Origin: Parapedobacter sp964498395
Lineage (GTDB): Bacteria > Bacteroidota > Bacteroidia > Sphingobacteriales > Sphingobacteriaceae
Direction: 5' to 3'
NCBI GenBank assembly: GCA_964498395.1
Contig: CAZCHE010000003.1
Span: 248,001-312,000, forward strand
DNA length: 64,000 nucleotides
In this document: positions 34,691 through 44,481 of the stretch, in pieces
How the letters are laid out: every line of letters starts with the position of its first letter
How positions within the stretch are numbered: the first letter of the stretch is position 1
Program-made: the position numbers and the translations under genes
The notes under the pieces: model-generated
The model's input: the letters and a program-made list of their open reading frames with translations, nothing else
Databases searched by the model: none
What the model was told of the DNA's origin: nothing

Positions 34691-34823
34691 CAAAACGGAA
34701 ACTTCCTGTTTTGAGAAGCATCTGTTTGTGTTCCTGTTCTGAAAATTTATTGGCTAACGGGTCACAGAATCGTAGCGGAAGAACCGTGCGGGAAATAGCT
34801 GGCTGTATTGGGATACCACGTCG

Positions 34824-36710
34824 TCACCCCAAATAATACTTATCCCCATTCACCTTAATCTTGCCTTCATCCAATCGGTTCCGGACAAACGCCAGGCGTG
34901 TTTCTTCGTTGCCTGATTTCATGCCCAATATCAATTCGTCAATGCGCAACGGGCCATCTGCCAGCAATTCCACCAATTCCGACATCAGCCGGTTTTCCAC
35001 ATCGGCTTCTTTATTGGCCTTGATACATCGGTCGCATATCCCGCAAGGTTGCGCGTTTTGTTCGTCGAAGTAAGCCAAGAGTTGTACACTTCTGCAAGTG
35101 TTACTGTCAAGATAGGCAAACACCGCATTGATTTGCTCCCGTTTGGTTGTTTTGCGCTCCTCGATGTATTGGTGGTCAATGTACAGCCGCTCACCATCCA
35201 TACGGGGACGCAAGAACTGCAATTGCGGGCTGTCCGTTTGTGGCAAATAACTCAGGATCTCCATTTCTTGGAGATGCTCCAACAGTTTAATCACCTCTCG
35301 GTAATTCTTCCCAACCTTCTTCGCCAGCTCCTGTTCACGGATCGGGATAAAGTAATCGAATGCCCCCCCGTGGCTCCTAAAGATGGTTTTGATGAAACCG
35401 TCGTACGCCGAATTCTCCACCTGAAACTTATACACATCCTGTGGACTGGCCTCAAACTTAATGCGTGACGGCAAGTACACGTTTTCACTCACCCATAACC
35501 AACCGTCACGCTCAAGGAATTTCAATGCACTGATGACGCTCAACGCATCCAGTTTATAACGGTTACAAAACTCACCGATATCAAAATCTAACGTAAGCCC
35601 CTCTCCTGCTCCGTATGCCAATTGGTAATAATTACCCAGTTGCTGGTAAACCTGCTTGATGAACGGCAATGGAGGGAAACTCAATTCAAAGTTCTTACGC
35701 AAACGGTTACGATCACTTTCGTGATGCAGCAGCACAGCATAGGATTTCTTCCCATCACGGCCGGCGCGGCCCGCCTCCTGGTAATATGCTTCGAGCGCAT
35801 CGGGCAAATCCAGGTGGATAACAAACCGGACATCAGGCTTATCAATGCCCATCCCAAATGCGTTGGTGGCTACCATCACTCGTATGTGGTTGTTTTTCCA
35901 AGCATCTTGTTTGCGTGCCCGTTCGGGAGTCTCCAGCCCCGCATGGTAAAAATCAGCCGAAACTCCTTCATTCAGCATAATACGGGTCACTTCCTGCGTT
36001 TCGCGCCTGTTACGTACGTAGATGATGCCACTCCCGCCTAGCTTACGGATAACGCGGAGTGCCCTACCCATCTTGTCTTCTTCGTCAAAGGCCATGTAGG
36101 CTAGGTTTTCCCTGAAAAAACTCTTGCGCAATACATTCTTTTCCCTGAATGCCAATTTGGTTTGGATATCTTCCACCACCTTTTGCGGTGCGGTGGCGGT
36201 CAGTGCCAGAAACGGTATGTTGGGATGTAATGTGCGTAGTACTGCAACATTCAGGTAAGACGGACGGAAATCATACCCCCATTGGGAAATGCAATGCGCT
36301 TCATCTACTGCAAATAGGTTAACATTCATGTGCCGGATACGTTCCTGTACCAGTTCACTGGTTAATCGCTCCGGCGAAAGATACAGGAATTTGATTGGGC
36401 CATAGATGCAATTGTCAAGGGCAATATCCACTTCTCGTTTGGTCATTCCCGAGAAGATGGCAACGGCTTCGATACCTCGGGCTTTTAAGTTTTCCACCTG
36501 ATCCTTCATCAAGGCAATCAGTGGTGTGACCACGACGCAGATGCCCTCCATGGCCATGGCGGGTACTTGAAAGCAAATCGACTTCCCCCCTCCTGTCGGC
36601 ATTAAGGCTAAGGTATCGCGGCCAGCCAATACCGAATGGATAATTTCTTCCTGCAGCGGACGAAAAAATTCATGTTTCCAATACTTTCGGAGGAGTTCTA
36701 CGCTGTTCAT
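34824..36710 (-). CDS. recQ: ATP-dependent DNA helicase RecQ
   Basis: I use ATG 36710 (628 residues, MNSVELLRKYW), which overlaps the comEC stop as ATGA; the longer frame adds eight unlikely residues. Superfamily 2 motifs are clear: MPTGGGKS (Walker A), VDEAHCISQWGYDFR (DEAH plus the RecQ aromatic loop), TATAPQKV, ATNAFGMGIDKPDVRFVIH and YYQEAGRAGRDG. A zinc-binding cluster CGICDRC and a winged-helix RQC region follow. There is no obvious HRDC domain. RecQ unwinds DNA 3' to 5' in recombination and replication-fork repair. Overlap with comEC, a DNA-uptake channel protein, makes a two-gene DNA-processing operon. Confidence 0.95.
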   Translation of the reverse strand: MNSVELLRKYWKHEFFRPLQEEIIHSVLAGRDTLALMPTGGGKSICFQVPAMAMEGICVVVTPLIALMKDQVENLKARGIEAVAIFSGMTKREVDIALDNCIYGPIKFLYLSPERLTSELVQERIRHMNVNLFAVDEAHCISQWGYDFRPSYLNVAVLRTLHPNIPFLALTATAPQKVVEDIQTKLAFREKNVLRKSFFRENLAYMAFDEEDKMGRALRVIRKLGGSGIIYVRNRRETQEVTRIMLNEGVSADFYHAGLETPERARKQDAWKNNHIRVMVATNAFGMGIDKPDVRFVIHLDLPDALEAYYQEAGRAGRDGKKSYAVLLHHESDRNRLRKNFELSFPPLPFIKQVYQQLGNYYQLAYGAGEGLTLDFDIGEFCNRYKLDALSVISALKFLERDGWLWVSENVYLPSRIKFEASPQDVYKFQVENSAYDGFIKTIFRSHGGAFDYFIPIREQELAKKVGKNYREVIKLLEHLQEMEILSYLPQTDSPQLQFLRPRMDGERLYIDHQYIEERKTTKREQINAVFAYLDSNTCRSVQLLAYFDEQNAQPCGICDRCIKANKEADVENRLMSELVELLADGPLRIDELILGMKSGNEETRLAFVRNRLDEGKIKVNGDKYYLG

Positions 36711-38833
36711 CTCGACTGGGCTTCCACATCCCAAACATAAGCAAAATTATGCTTCAACACGTACACTGGTACACCGATCCCGATAGCCTCAGCTTCAAAC
36801 CTGCGGATGGTCGCATCGTAGTTGGAACCATCCAGCACCAATTGCTTGCAGCTTATGGTTTCCAAAAGTCTTTCAAGGGATATCCGGGGGTTATTCCGTA
36901 GTACTAAGACGTCCACTTCCAGCGGTCGGGTATAGGACATTTTGCCATCGTACACCAGCAGTCGGGTATTGCCAAATTGCAGTACTCCTCCCCTCGCATA
37001 TACGCTATGGTCAGCATACGTACGATTCTGCGATATAAAACGGATGGTATTGACTGGCGTATGCATCTCCATTTTGGGCAATGCCGAATACCGGATCGTC
37101 CGGTCGTCTAGGGATGGCAGATTACTATATAACCAAGTTTGCCGCTGGTTGATGTAGCCAATGGCTATCTCGCGACGGACGTTAAAGATGATCACTTCCT
37201 GTCGATGCAGTTTTTGCACCGTCGCGGAAAAAGAGGCACATACCAATAGGGTGATGCACCCCATCGTACCGTAAACCAACCGCTTACTCCGCATCATCAC
37301 TGCAAGCGGCACTGCAAGCATCAGGAAATAAATGATGAAGTACTCCCACCAAGCCATCCAGATGCCGCTGATACTGGCCATGGGCAGTTGCTCGATGTAG
37401 CTCAATGCCCCATTGGTCATTAAAATCAGCTTTTCAAGCACGTATCCGGTCCACCAAGCCAGTTGGCCGGGTGGTAATACCAGCAATATAAACCCTAAAT
37501 ACATAATACCGCTTGCAGGTAGCACAATAAGTAAGTTAGCCGGTAGAAAATATAGCGGAAACTGGTGAAAATGATAGGCTGCAAGTGGCCCTGCTCCCGC
37601 CTGCGCAGATACCGACACCAACGCATAGTCCCAAATCGGCTTGCCATACCGGTTTTTCACCGGAAAGAGGGCCTGCAGCTTGGGAAGCAGGTACACCATA
37701 CCCAATACAGCAAGGTAGGAAAGTTGAAAACCAATATCGGCAATGAATTTTGGGTTATACAAGAGCAGAAAAAATGCCGACGCCGCAATGCTGTTGTATA
37801 TCCGCGCCTGTTGCCCAAAGCTAGCGGCCGCCATGACGAAACTGATCATGATGGACGCCCGCAATACCGAGGGTGAAAATCCGGTCAACAATGCATAACT
37901 CCATACAGCCAATAAAAGGAGCATGAACTTGGCAATGCGGAGGCCCCTTCCTCGATCCATCCACCATAGTAATTTGGATAAGAGCCAAAATACAATAACA
38001 ACGTGCATGCCTGATACGCTGAGCACATGGATGGTTCCCGTATTGGAATACGCTTGGAGCAGCTCCTGACTCAAATCAGCACGGTACCCCAAAATCAAGG
38101 TGGAAGCTACTGAAAAAGCATCCCGATCAGCTATATATCGATCAAACTTGGCCACCATGTGTCGGCGTAGGGCCAGTGCATACGCAATCAGCGGATTGCT
38201 TCTGTCGCGCCCAGTACGGTAGACTTTAGCCAATGGCACATAAGCCTGCTGCCATATATCCTTATTGGCCAAATGGCTTTTATAGTCCATTTCGCCGGGG
38301 TTGTATGGCGGTGCCACTTCGTCATACGTCGCGGGAATAATCAGTTCTTCGCCATAGCCAAAGGGAGTAGCAAGTATGCTATCAGCAATCGCCACCGTCA
38401 GCATTACCTGACCAGAGAGCTTGAGAAGCGCCCCGTGACCATACCCATTGGTGATGGCAAAAGGAAATCGCACGTGCTTACCCCGTATCACCGGCTCATC
38501 GGCTACGTAACCCACCAATGCTTCCGACTCATGGCGGCTGAAATGCGATGAATCTATTTGCGGATGGGGTCGCCATGTCAGTATCCAGCCCACGGCTGCC
38601 AAGGATGACAGGACGGCCAACCCCATCAGTCCGTAATACCGGATTTGCCTGAGTTTGGTTATCCAAATTAACGCTATAAAAGCCGTTAGGGATATCACCA
38701 ATACCGCCCACGGAATGATGTACGCCGATTTTTGCGGCGCTATGGCATATCCTACCCCTATCCCGGCCAATAGGGCCAGTAGGAAACGTACGAAAGGGAT
38801 ATGGCCTCGGTAGATGGGGCTTCGCTGTTTCAC
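36707..38833 (-). CDS. comEC: ComEC/Rec2-family competence channel protein
   Basis: This 708-residue membrane protein has N-terminal hydrophobic spans, a DUF4131-like OB region (about residues 30-190) and a Competence domain (about 230-500) with SVSGMHVVIVFWLL, LLTGFSPSVLRASIMISF and GFQLSYLAVLGM. ComEC carries single-stranded DNA across the inner membrane during transformation. The C-terminal metallo-beta-lactamase nuclease domain of longer ComEC proteins is missing; instead there is a short soluble tail of about 150 residues without zinc motifs. The TGA overlaps the recQ ATG, so incoming DNA and a helicase are genetically coupled here. Whether the organism is competent cannot be judged. Confidence 0.9.
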   Translation of the reverse strand: MKQRSPIYRGHIPFVRFLLALLAGIGVGYAIAPQKSAYIIPWAVLVISLTAFIALIWITKLRQIRYYGLMGLAVLSSLAAVGWILTWRPHPQIDSSHFSRHESEALVGYVADEPVIRGKHVRFPFAITNGYGHGALLKLSGQVMLTVAIADSILATPFGYGEELIIPATYDEVAPPYNPGEMDYKSHLANKDIWQQAYVPLAKVYRTGRDRSNPLIAYALALRRHMVAKFDRYIADRDAFSVASTLILGYRADLSQELLQAYSNTGTIHVLSVSGMHVVIVFWLLSKLLWWMDRGRGLRIAKFMLLLLAVWSYALLTGFSPSVLRASIMISFVMAAASFGQQARIYNSIAASAFFLLLYNPKFIADIGFQLSYLAVLGMVYLLPKLQALFPVKNRYGKPIWDYALVSVSAQAGAGPLAAYHFHQFPLYFLPANLLIVLPASGIMYLGFILLVLPPGQLAWWTGYVLEKLILMTNGALSYIEQLPMASISGIWMAWWEYFIIYFLMLAVPLAVMMRSKRLVYGTMGCITLLVCASFSATVQKLHRQEVIIFNVRREIAIGYINQRQTWLYSNLPSLDDRTIRYSALPKMEMHTPVNTIRFISQNRTYADHSVYARGGVLQFGNTRLLVYDGKMSYTRPLEVDVLVLRNNPRISLERLLETISCKQLVLDGSNYDATIRRFEAEAIGIGVPVYVLKHNFAYVWDVEAQSR

Positions 38834-39053
38834 TGGATCTGGTTGTTACTAATCTGGCCGCTATGGCACGTCCAAGCCGTTCTTCATCGCTAATTTATGA
38901 ATTATTTTGTGTAATCTGATGATATCACTGACACAGCTGTAATGGGAATTAAACCTTTTTAAACAGCCCCGTCTATCATTATTCCCAAATAATCCCTATA
39001 TTCGCTACCATCACAGTGAATCATTGTAAGAACTTAATAATAACAGTAACCGT

Positions 39054-39992
39054 ATGAAGATAACCGTAGTAGGCGCTGGCGCCGTTGGCGCTACCACCGC
39101 AGACAATATTGTCCGGAAGGAACTGGCCGAAGAAGTCATTCTGTTAGACATCAAAGAAGGGCTGGCTGAAGGGAAAGCCCAAGATATTTCACAGACCGCG
39201 GCCCTGCTCGGCTTCGATTCCAAAATCACCGGTGTAACCAATGACTATAGCCAAACAGCCGGCTCTTCCGTAGCTGTCATCACGTCTGGCATTCCCCGAA
39301 AGCCGGGAATGACCCGAGAGGAACTCATTGGCACAAACGCGAATATCGTACGTAATGTTGCAGAAAACCTATTGAAATATTCTCCGGATGTAATCCTCGT
39401 TGTCGTATCCAATCCAATGGATACGATGACCTATTTGGCGCTGAAAGCGACGGGATTACCGAAAAACCGGATCATCGGCATGGGCGGCACGTTAGATTCC
39501 TCCCGGTTCCGCTATCAGTTGAGCTTGCGGCTCGGTTCATCACCGGCCGACCTGAACGCCATCGTCATCGGTGGACATGGAGACACCACCATGATCCCCC
39601 TGATTAAACATGCGACATGGAATAGTGTGCCCGTAACCCAATACCTTTCTGACGAAGAGCAACAGCAAATCGTGGCCGACACCATGGTGGGCGGTGCCAC
39701 CCTGACCAAACTCATCGGCACGTCCGCTTGGTATGCCCCTGGTGCTTCCAGCGCAGCGGTAGTGGAAAGCATCGTACGCGACCAAAAGAAACTCTTTACG
39801 GCATCGGTTTACCTCGAAGGCGAATACGGGCAGCAGGATATCAATTTAGGTGTTCCCGTTATCCTCGGCAAAAACGGATGGGAACGTATCCTCGAGCTTC
39901 CGCTTGATGAGGAAGAAAAGGCTGCCTTTACGAAGAGTGCTGATGCCGTACGCACCATGAACAATGTGTTGAAAGAAATCGGGGCGTTATAG
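39054..39992 (+). CDS. mdh: Malate dehydrogenase
   Basis: This 312-residue LDH-like malate dehydrogenase has the NAD-binding motif VGAGAVGA (residues 5-12), the acidic Asp after strand 2 (LLDIKEG) that favours NAD, SGIPRKPGMTREEL with the substrate-binding arginines, SNPMDTMTYLA, and the catalytic His in GGHGDTTMIPL. It interconverts malate and oxaloacetate in the TCA cycle. The length and the mobile loop identify it as the short bacterial MDH of the LDH-like group. A retropepsin-like gene begins 4 bp downstream and may be read from the same mRNA. The 220 bp upstream contain no clear promoter match. Confidence 0.97.
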   Translation: MKITVVGAGAVGATTADNIVRKELAEEVILLDIKEGLAEGKAQDISQTAALLGFDSKITGVTNDYSQTAGSSVAVITSGIPRKPGMTREELIGTNANIVRNVAENLLKYSPDVILVVVSNPMDTMTYLALKATGLPKNRIIGMGGTLDSSRFRYQLSLRLGSSPADLNAIVIGGHGDTTMIPLIKHATWNSVPVTQYLSDEEQQQIVADTMVGGATLTKLIGTSAWYAPGASSAAVVESIVRDQKKLFTASVYLEGEYGQQDINLGVPVILGKNGWERILELPLDEEEKAAFTKSADAVRTMNNVLKEIGAL

Positions 39993-39996
39993 ACTG

Positions 39997-40452
39997 ATGG
40001 TAAGTGTTCCATTGACCTTACTGACCTTACAAGACGATGGCTTCCATTTATTATTGGAAGTCATTGTTTTTGGTAAGCCGTTTAAAGCTGTATTGGATAC
40101 CGGAGCTTCCAAAACTGTTTTTGACAAAGCGACGGTCGAAGCGTACCTGCATGATGACATGATTTTGCAGCACAGCGACATGTTATCCACGGGCCTGGGT
40201 ACCACTTCCATGCCCAGTTTCATCTTACAAGTGCCCGACCTGCAATTGGGCAACCTGCACCTCAAGCAGTATGAAGTGGCTGTATTAGACTTGTCATCTA
40301 TTAATTTTGCCTACCAGCAGTTGGATATCGAACCGGTGATCGGAGTCATCGGCAGCGATATCCTAACCCAATATGGTGGAGTGATCGACTATCGCAAGTT
40401 TAGGTTGAAACTAAGGGAACGAACGGTCTATCGGGCTACTCGTTCAAAATAG
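39997..40452 (+). CDS. Retropepsin-like aspartic protease family protein
   Basis: This 151-residue protein has the single active-site motif of retropepsins, LDTGAS with Asp34, preceded by ILLEVIVFG-like strands, and a flap-like segment LSTGLGTTSMPS. A second hydrophobic-hydrophobic-Gly element (IGVIGSDIL) lies near residue 118. Such proteins act as homodimers, each subunit giving one aspartate. There is no signal peptide, so a cytoplasmic location is likely. It starts 4 bp after mdh. Its last 25 bp overlap the 3' end of the converging FG-GAP gene, leaving no terminator between the two. Confidence 0.82.
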   Translation: MVSVPLTLLTLQDDGFHLLLEVIVFGKPFKAVLDTGASKTVFDKATVEAYLHDDMILQHSDMLSTGLGTTSMPSFILQVPDLQLGNLHLKQYEVAVLDLSSINFAYQQLDIEPVIGVIGSDILTQYGGVIDYRKFRLKLRERTVYRATRSK

Positions 40453-41618
40453 AACACCCCTTTTTTATTGGCGGTTACAATATCCAACAGGCCATCTTCA
40501 TTGACATCCGCCACCACATTATTGAGCCCTACTCCCGAATCGTTATCTATGATATGGGGGATCCATTCCGGCCGTTCTCCCGGCACGAATTCCAGCCAAA
40601 AGACAACCGGGTCATTCAGTTCGCCGGGGTCATTTCCAAAATGCGCGAAATAGCGCATACCACTTAACAAATCTAAGTGTCCATCCCCATTGATATCCAC
40701 CAATGACAAGGCATGGGTTTGCGAAAAATAACTCGTAATCTCATGCGTCTGCCAAGTGGCATCGCCATTGCCATCCCGCCCCTGTTCGTGCCACCACATC
40801 CCAAAACCGTGCGCCGACGAACTGATCACATCCGGGTAGCCGTCACCGTTTACATCCATCACATACATCTGCGCACAGTCTTGGCCAAGGCTTGCCTCGT
40901 GAAATGCCCAGCCCGGTTGTGTTGGGTCAACCGGTGCTTCCCACCATCCATTTTTAATGATCACATCACCACGTCCATCCCCATTGATATCTCCAAAACC
41001 CAATCCGTGTGAAAACACTTCGGTACCGGGAGCACCGCTCTCGCTGATGGTATATCGTATCCATTCGGTATCCCCTTTCTCCGATGGGCATCGGTACCAA
41101 ACCATTTCGTTGGTATTGGGATCCCCACACAACATATCTGGACGGCCGTCTCCGTCGATATCCACAAAAGCTGGAGATTCGTTGCCCTGCACTTCGCAGA
41201 TGAGATGTTCCCGCCAATACCCTTCCTGATTTTGGGGATTCTCGTACCACCAGATTTGCCTACCCGGAAAATCAACACGGATATAGTCAACCCATCCATC
41301 TTGGTTGACATCAATACTGAAATTCAGCATCGAATTACTATATCCACTGTCCACGGAAAAGGTTGCCGGTTCATGGTAGATATCGTGGGGGATCCACTCC
41401 GGCCCTTCAAACCACCGCGCACCTGCGATGATGTCTAATACCCCATCGTTGTTCACGTCGCCTACGGCCACCCCTTCAGAGATAAACTCGGGAGTCAAAA
41501 CCGTTTTCTTGAACGCTACAACTACTCCATCCGTTTTCCCTTCGTCACAAGCACCCATCAATAATACTACTGCTGCAAAAGACAGTGTGGTGAAAGCAAT
41601 CGTTTTCTTTTTCATCAT
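40428..41618 (-). CDS. FG-GAP/VCBS repeat lipoprotein
   Basis: This 396-residue protein has a lipoprotein-type signal peptide (LLMGACDEG, Cys24). Seven or so FG-GAP-like repeats follow, built around calcium loops such as DVNNDGVLDI, DVNQDGWVDY, DIDGDGRPDM, DINGDGRGDV, DVNGDGYPDV, DINGDGHLDL and DVNEDGLLDI. The repeats form an integrin-alpha-like seven-bladed propeller that usually binds ligands or partners outside the cell. No enzyme motif is seen. It is the last gene of the leftward nucleoside/ribose operon, 4 bp after the dehydrogenase-like gene, which suggests joint action with that protein. Confidence 0.88.
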   Translation of the reverse strand: MMKKKTIAFTTLSFAAVVLLMGACDEGKTDGVVVAFKKTVLTPEFISEGVAVGDVNNDGVLDIIAGARWFEGPEWIPHDIYHEPATFSVDSGYSNSMLNFSIDVNQDGWVDYIRVDFPGRQIWWYENPQNQEGYWREHLICEVQGNESPAFVDIDGDGRPDMLCGDPNTNEMVWYRCPSEKGDTEWIRYTISESGAPGTEVFSHGLGFGDINGDGRGDVIIKNGWWEAPVDPTQPGWAFHEASLGQDCAQMYVMDVNGDGYPDVISSSAHGFGMWWHEQGRDGNGDATWQTHEITSYFSQTHALSLVDINGDGHLDLLSGMRYFAHFGNDPGELNDPVVFWLEFVPGERPEWIPHIIDNDSGVGLNNVVADVNEDGLLDIVTANKKGVFYFERVAR

Positions 41619-41622
41619 TCAA

Positions 41623-44412
41623 TCAGTTAACATCCGTTTCGGCAATGCGCCTCGAAACAAAATCCTGCAAATGGGGTAGTTTCGTCGTCTTTACCAGCGC
41701 GGTTGCACGGTTCGCATCCAACGCTACCAACGGCTCCAATGCATACCAAATCATCAGTGGGATATTTTGGTCTTCCTGATCCTCACCGCGTTCGCAAAGC
41801 TGTTTCAGGATTTCCCACCGTTCATTCAGTTCGATCCGTTGAGCCGCCGAAGCCAGATATAACCGAACGAGCGCTGATTTGTCATTTTTAGCTAACGCCT
41901 CAAATTTCCGCTTCACATCGGCAGTAAGGTTCTTGCCCTCGGCCAGCAATTGGATGCCCCAGGCACGTATATGTTCATCGGCGTGATCCAGTAATCCCAT
42001 CAATTGGCGTTCGTTAAGCCCATCGGTGGCATTCAACGCCCACAACGCACGCAGTTTACGTGTGACATCCGGGTTATCATCAAAAATCTTCCACAATGCG
42101 GTGTGAATGCCTTCGCTGCCTCCCCGCTCCTGCAATATACGACGGCTCGTCACCACATAAAATTCATTTTCATGGAGCTGGTGCGCCACCAATTCCATAT
42201 CGGATTGCTGGCTTAAATCCACAGGCTCCCATCGATCTAAGCGGTGCGAGATGTTGAAAATACGTCCGAGGGTCTTGTCGTGCACGTCTGGATTTGGACT
42301 GTGGCACTGGTTTTTGTCATACCAGTCAATGGCGAATACCGACCCACTGGGCGAAATCCGGAAATTTAGCCATTGTGACCAAAAATCATTCGTATTGATA
42401 AAATCCTTGCCGTGGCTGGCCGTGTAACCAGACCCCAGACGTTCGGTAATATCCATGTTGACACGAAAACCATTGATATTGTTCATGAAAATCGCATTTC
42501 GGTCCATCCCCCAATGCTTATTCCCCAAATAGAACATCGCACCGGCATGCGCATGCCCGCCCCCGGCAGTTGCCGAGCGGAAATTACCCGCATGTGGTCC
42601 GCGATTACCTAACCAGTGCACGTGATCGGCTATCGTCTTGATATCGTCATAAGTATAGGGATTGAAATGCTCACCAGCTTGGCGGTGGTACCGTCCTCCC
42701 TGTATGATGTGGAAGAGATGGGGAATCACGCACACGGTAGAAAAGGCATGCCCATAGTCGTTGAAATCAATCCCCCAAGGGTTACTGGTGCCGTGGGCAA
42801 ACACCTCAAATTCATGGCGGGTCGGATGGTAGCGCCAGACCCCCGCATTGATCCGCACACGTTCGGCATCAGGTGTTCCCGGCTTGCCTACATTCGAATG
42901 GGTAAATATACCATGCGTTCCATATAGCCAACCGTCAGGCCCCCATCGGAACGTATTAAGTACCTCATGTGTATCTTCATACCCCCAGCCGTCCAATAAA
43001 ATCTGAGGTTCCCCTGCTGGTGCATCCCCCGTCTCATCAATCGGGATGTACATCAGATAAGGAGCGGCACCCAACCACACCCCGCCAAAGCCCAGCTCGA
43101 TACCACTGACCAGATTAAGGCCTTCCATGAACACCTTGCGGCTATCTAATGTTCCATTCCCATCTGTATCTTCGAAGATCAGGATGCGATCCTTCCCCTT
43201 GTTCCCCTCAGCACGCACGGGATAGGTATGCGCTTCGACGACCCAAAGCCGACCACGGTGATCTAACGTGAACGCAATGGGCCGTATAATAGCCGGTTCT
43301 GCTGCAGCAAGCCTAACGGTGAAGCCGTCCGGCACTTCCATCGCCTTTACCGCTTCGGGGCCTGACAGGCCCGCATTAGGAACAATGTCCCGCACAGGGA
43401 GTATGGCCACATCTTCCGGGCGTAACTCGTTGGTATAGGTTGGGCGATCTTCATGAAAACGGAAATCATCAAAGGAAATATGAGCCCAGGGATTATCGGC
43501 AACATAAGGTATCTCTGGCATCGTGCCCGTCTCCTCATCCACCAATCGAATATAGATTTCCTTGCCTTGATGCGGGGTCAAGTCGACCACCACCGGACGG
43601 AAAGCCGCATGGGTGGCTCCCCGGATATGATCTTCGGTAATATATCCAGATGTTTTAAAGAGAAGCGCTTCCGTACCAGCCTCCACAAGCTCCACTCGCA
43701 ACCCTTCCATGGCCCCGCCCGTCACCTTAAACGACGCCCAAGGGTGTGTGACCGTAAAGGTTTCCGATGTCAATGTTCCCATGGCTTGGTAATTCAGCAT
43801 TCCTCCGCTGCTCACATAATAGTCTCCCCCTTGCTTCAACACCAAACTATCCGGATACCATGGTGCTGGGTCATACGCTACCGCTTGTGGGCCAAACGCA
43901 TTACCAGTCGCCTTCCAGTCCTGCAACGTTCCTCGCTCGAAACCAACGTTCAGCGGACGGCCGTTCTTCCGGGGCGACATTCCCCAATCGCTCACTACCG
44001 CGTCAAAATGCTCAACAATCTTCAGTTGCCCACGCATGATCTGCTGGTGCCCCGGAATACTACAATAGTAGGTATCGTCTTCCAAGGCAATGAATATCAC
44101 GCTGGTGGTATCCCCGGCTTCGAGCAGTGTCTCACTTTTCACGCCCAATTTTTCCAGTACGATATCATGCGCCATCAACTCGCCATTGACGAGTGAAACC
44201 TTGATCCGTTCTCCTTTCTTGGCACGGAGCACGGGATTCAACATCCCATCGATATCACCACCGATACCCGTATAACCAATCATCTTGGCATCTAACACAT
44301 ATTCTCGGTCAATGGACATCGAATCTACGCGGTCGGCACCACCGCAAGCGCCACAGAGCAAAACGACACCGAACAAAATGACGGCAGCGTTTATGAATGA
44401 TGAACGGAACAT
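41623..44412 (-). CDS. Secreted dehydrogenase-like propeller protein with N-terminal cupredoxin-like domain (TIGR02604 type)
   Basis: This 929-residue exported protein has a lipoprotein-like signal (LLCGAC, Cys23). Residues ~35-130 resemble a cupredoxin with a type I copper-like YYCSIPGHQQIM motif. A jelly-roll-like segment follows. From about residue 330 comes a large propeller of the family called putative membrane-bound dehydrogenase (VPDGFTVRLAAAEP, RPIAFTLDHRGRLWVVEAHTYP, WGPDGWLYGTHG). The C-terminal ~180 residues look like a HEAT-type helical repeat. The CxxCH cytochrome c domain often found at the end of such proteins is absent. A sugar or polyol oxidation role is plausible but not shown. 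It lies in the ribose/nucleoside operon. Confidence 0.8.
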   Translation of the reverse strand: MFRSSFINAAVILFGVVLLCGACGGADRVDSMSIDREYVLDAKMIGYTGIGGDIDGMLNPVLRAKKGERIKVSLVNGELMAHDIVLEKLGVKSETLLEAGDTTSVIFIALEDDTYYCSIPGHQQIMRGQLKIVEHFDAVVSDWGMSPRKNGRPLNVGFERGTLQDWKATGNAFGPQAVAYDPAPWYPDSLVLKQGGDYYVSSGGMLNYQAMGTLTSETFTVTHPWASFKVTGGAMEGLRVELVEAGTEALLFKTSGYITEDHIRGATHAAFRPVVVDLTPHQGKEIYIRLVDEETGTMPEIPYVADNPWAHISFDDFRFHEDRPTYTNELRPEDVAILPVRDIVPNAGLSGPEAVKAMEVPDGFTVRLAAAEPAIIRPIAFTLDHRGRLWVVEAHTYPVRAEGNKGKDRILIFEDTDGNGTLDSRKVFMEGLNLVSGIELGFGGVWLGAAPYLMYIPIDETGDAPAGEPQILLDGWGYEDTHEVLNTFRWGPDGWLYGTHGIFTHSNVGKPGTPDAERVRINAGVWRYHPTRHEFEVFAHGTSNPWGIDFNDYGHAFSTVCVIPHLFHIIQGGRYHRQAGEHFNPYTYDDIKTIADHVHWLGNRGPHAGNFRSATAGGGHAHAGAMFYLGNKHWGMDRNAIFMNNINGFRVNMDITERLGSGYTASHGKDFINTNDFWSQWLNFRISPSGSVFAIDWYDKNQCHSPNPDVHDKTLGRIFNISHRLDRWEPVDLSQQSDMELVAHQLHENEFYVVTSRRILQERGGSEGIHTALWKIFDDNPDVTRKLRALWALNATDGLNERQLMGLLDHADEHIRAWGIQLLAEGKNLTADVKRKFEALAKNDKSALVRLYLASAAQRIELNERWEILKQLCERGEDQEDQNIPLMIWYALEPLVALDANRATALVKTTKLPHLQDFVSRRIAETDVN

Positions 44413-44481
44413 CTAAATCGTTTTAATCGTGTCAACAATGTTGTTAATAATCGGATGAATCTATAAAATATGATCGGGTAA

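Noticed and set aside
34691..34823. Hairpin CAAAAC...GTTTTG after the SDR-linked AraC gene
   Set aside because: The stem needs a bulge and has no T tract; too weak to call a terminator.
43453..44196. Forward frame of 247 codons antisense to the dehydrogenase-like gene
   Set aside because: It lies wholly inside a strongly supported gene on the other strand and its composition is that of an antisense shadow.
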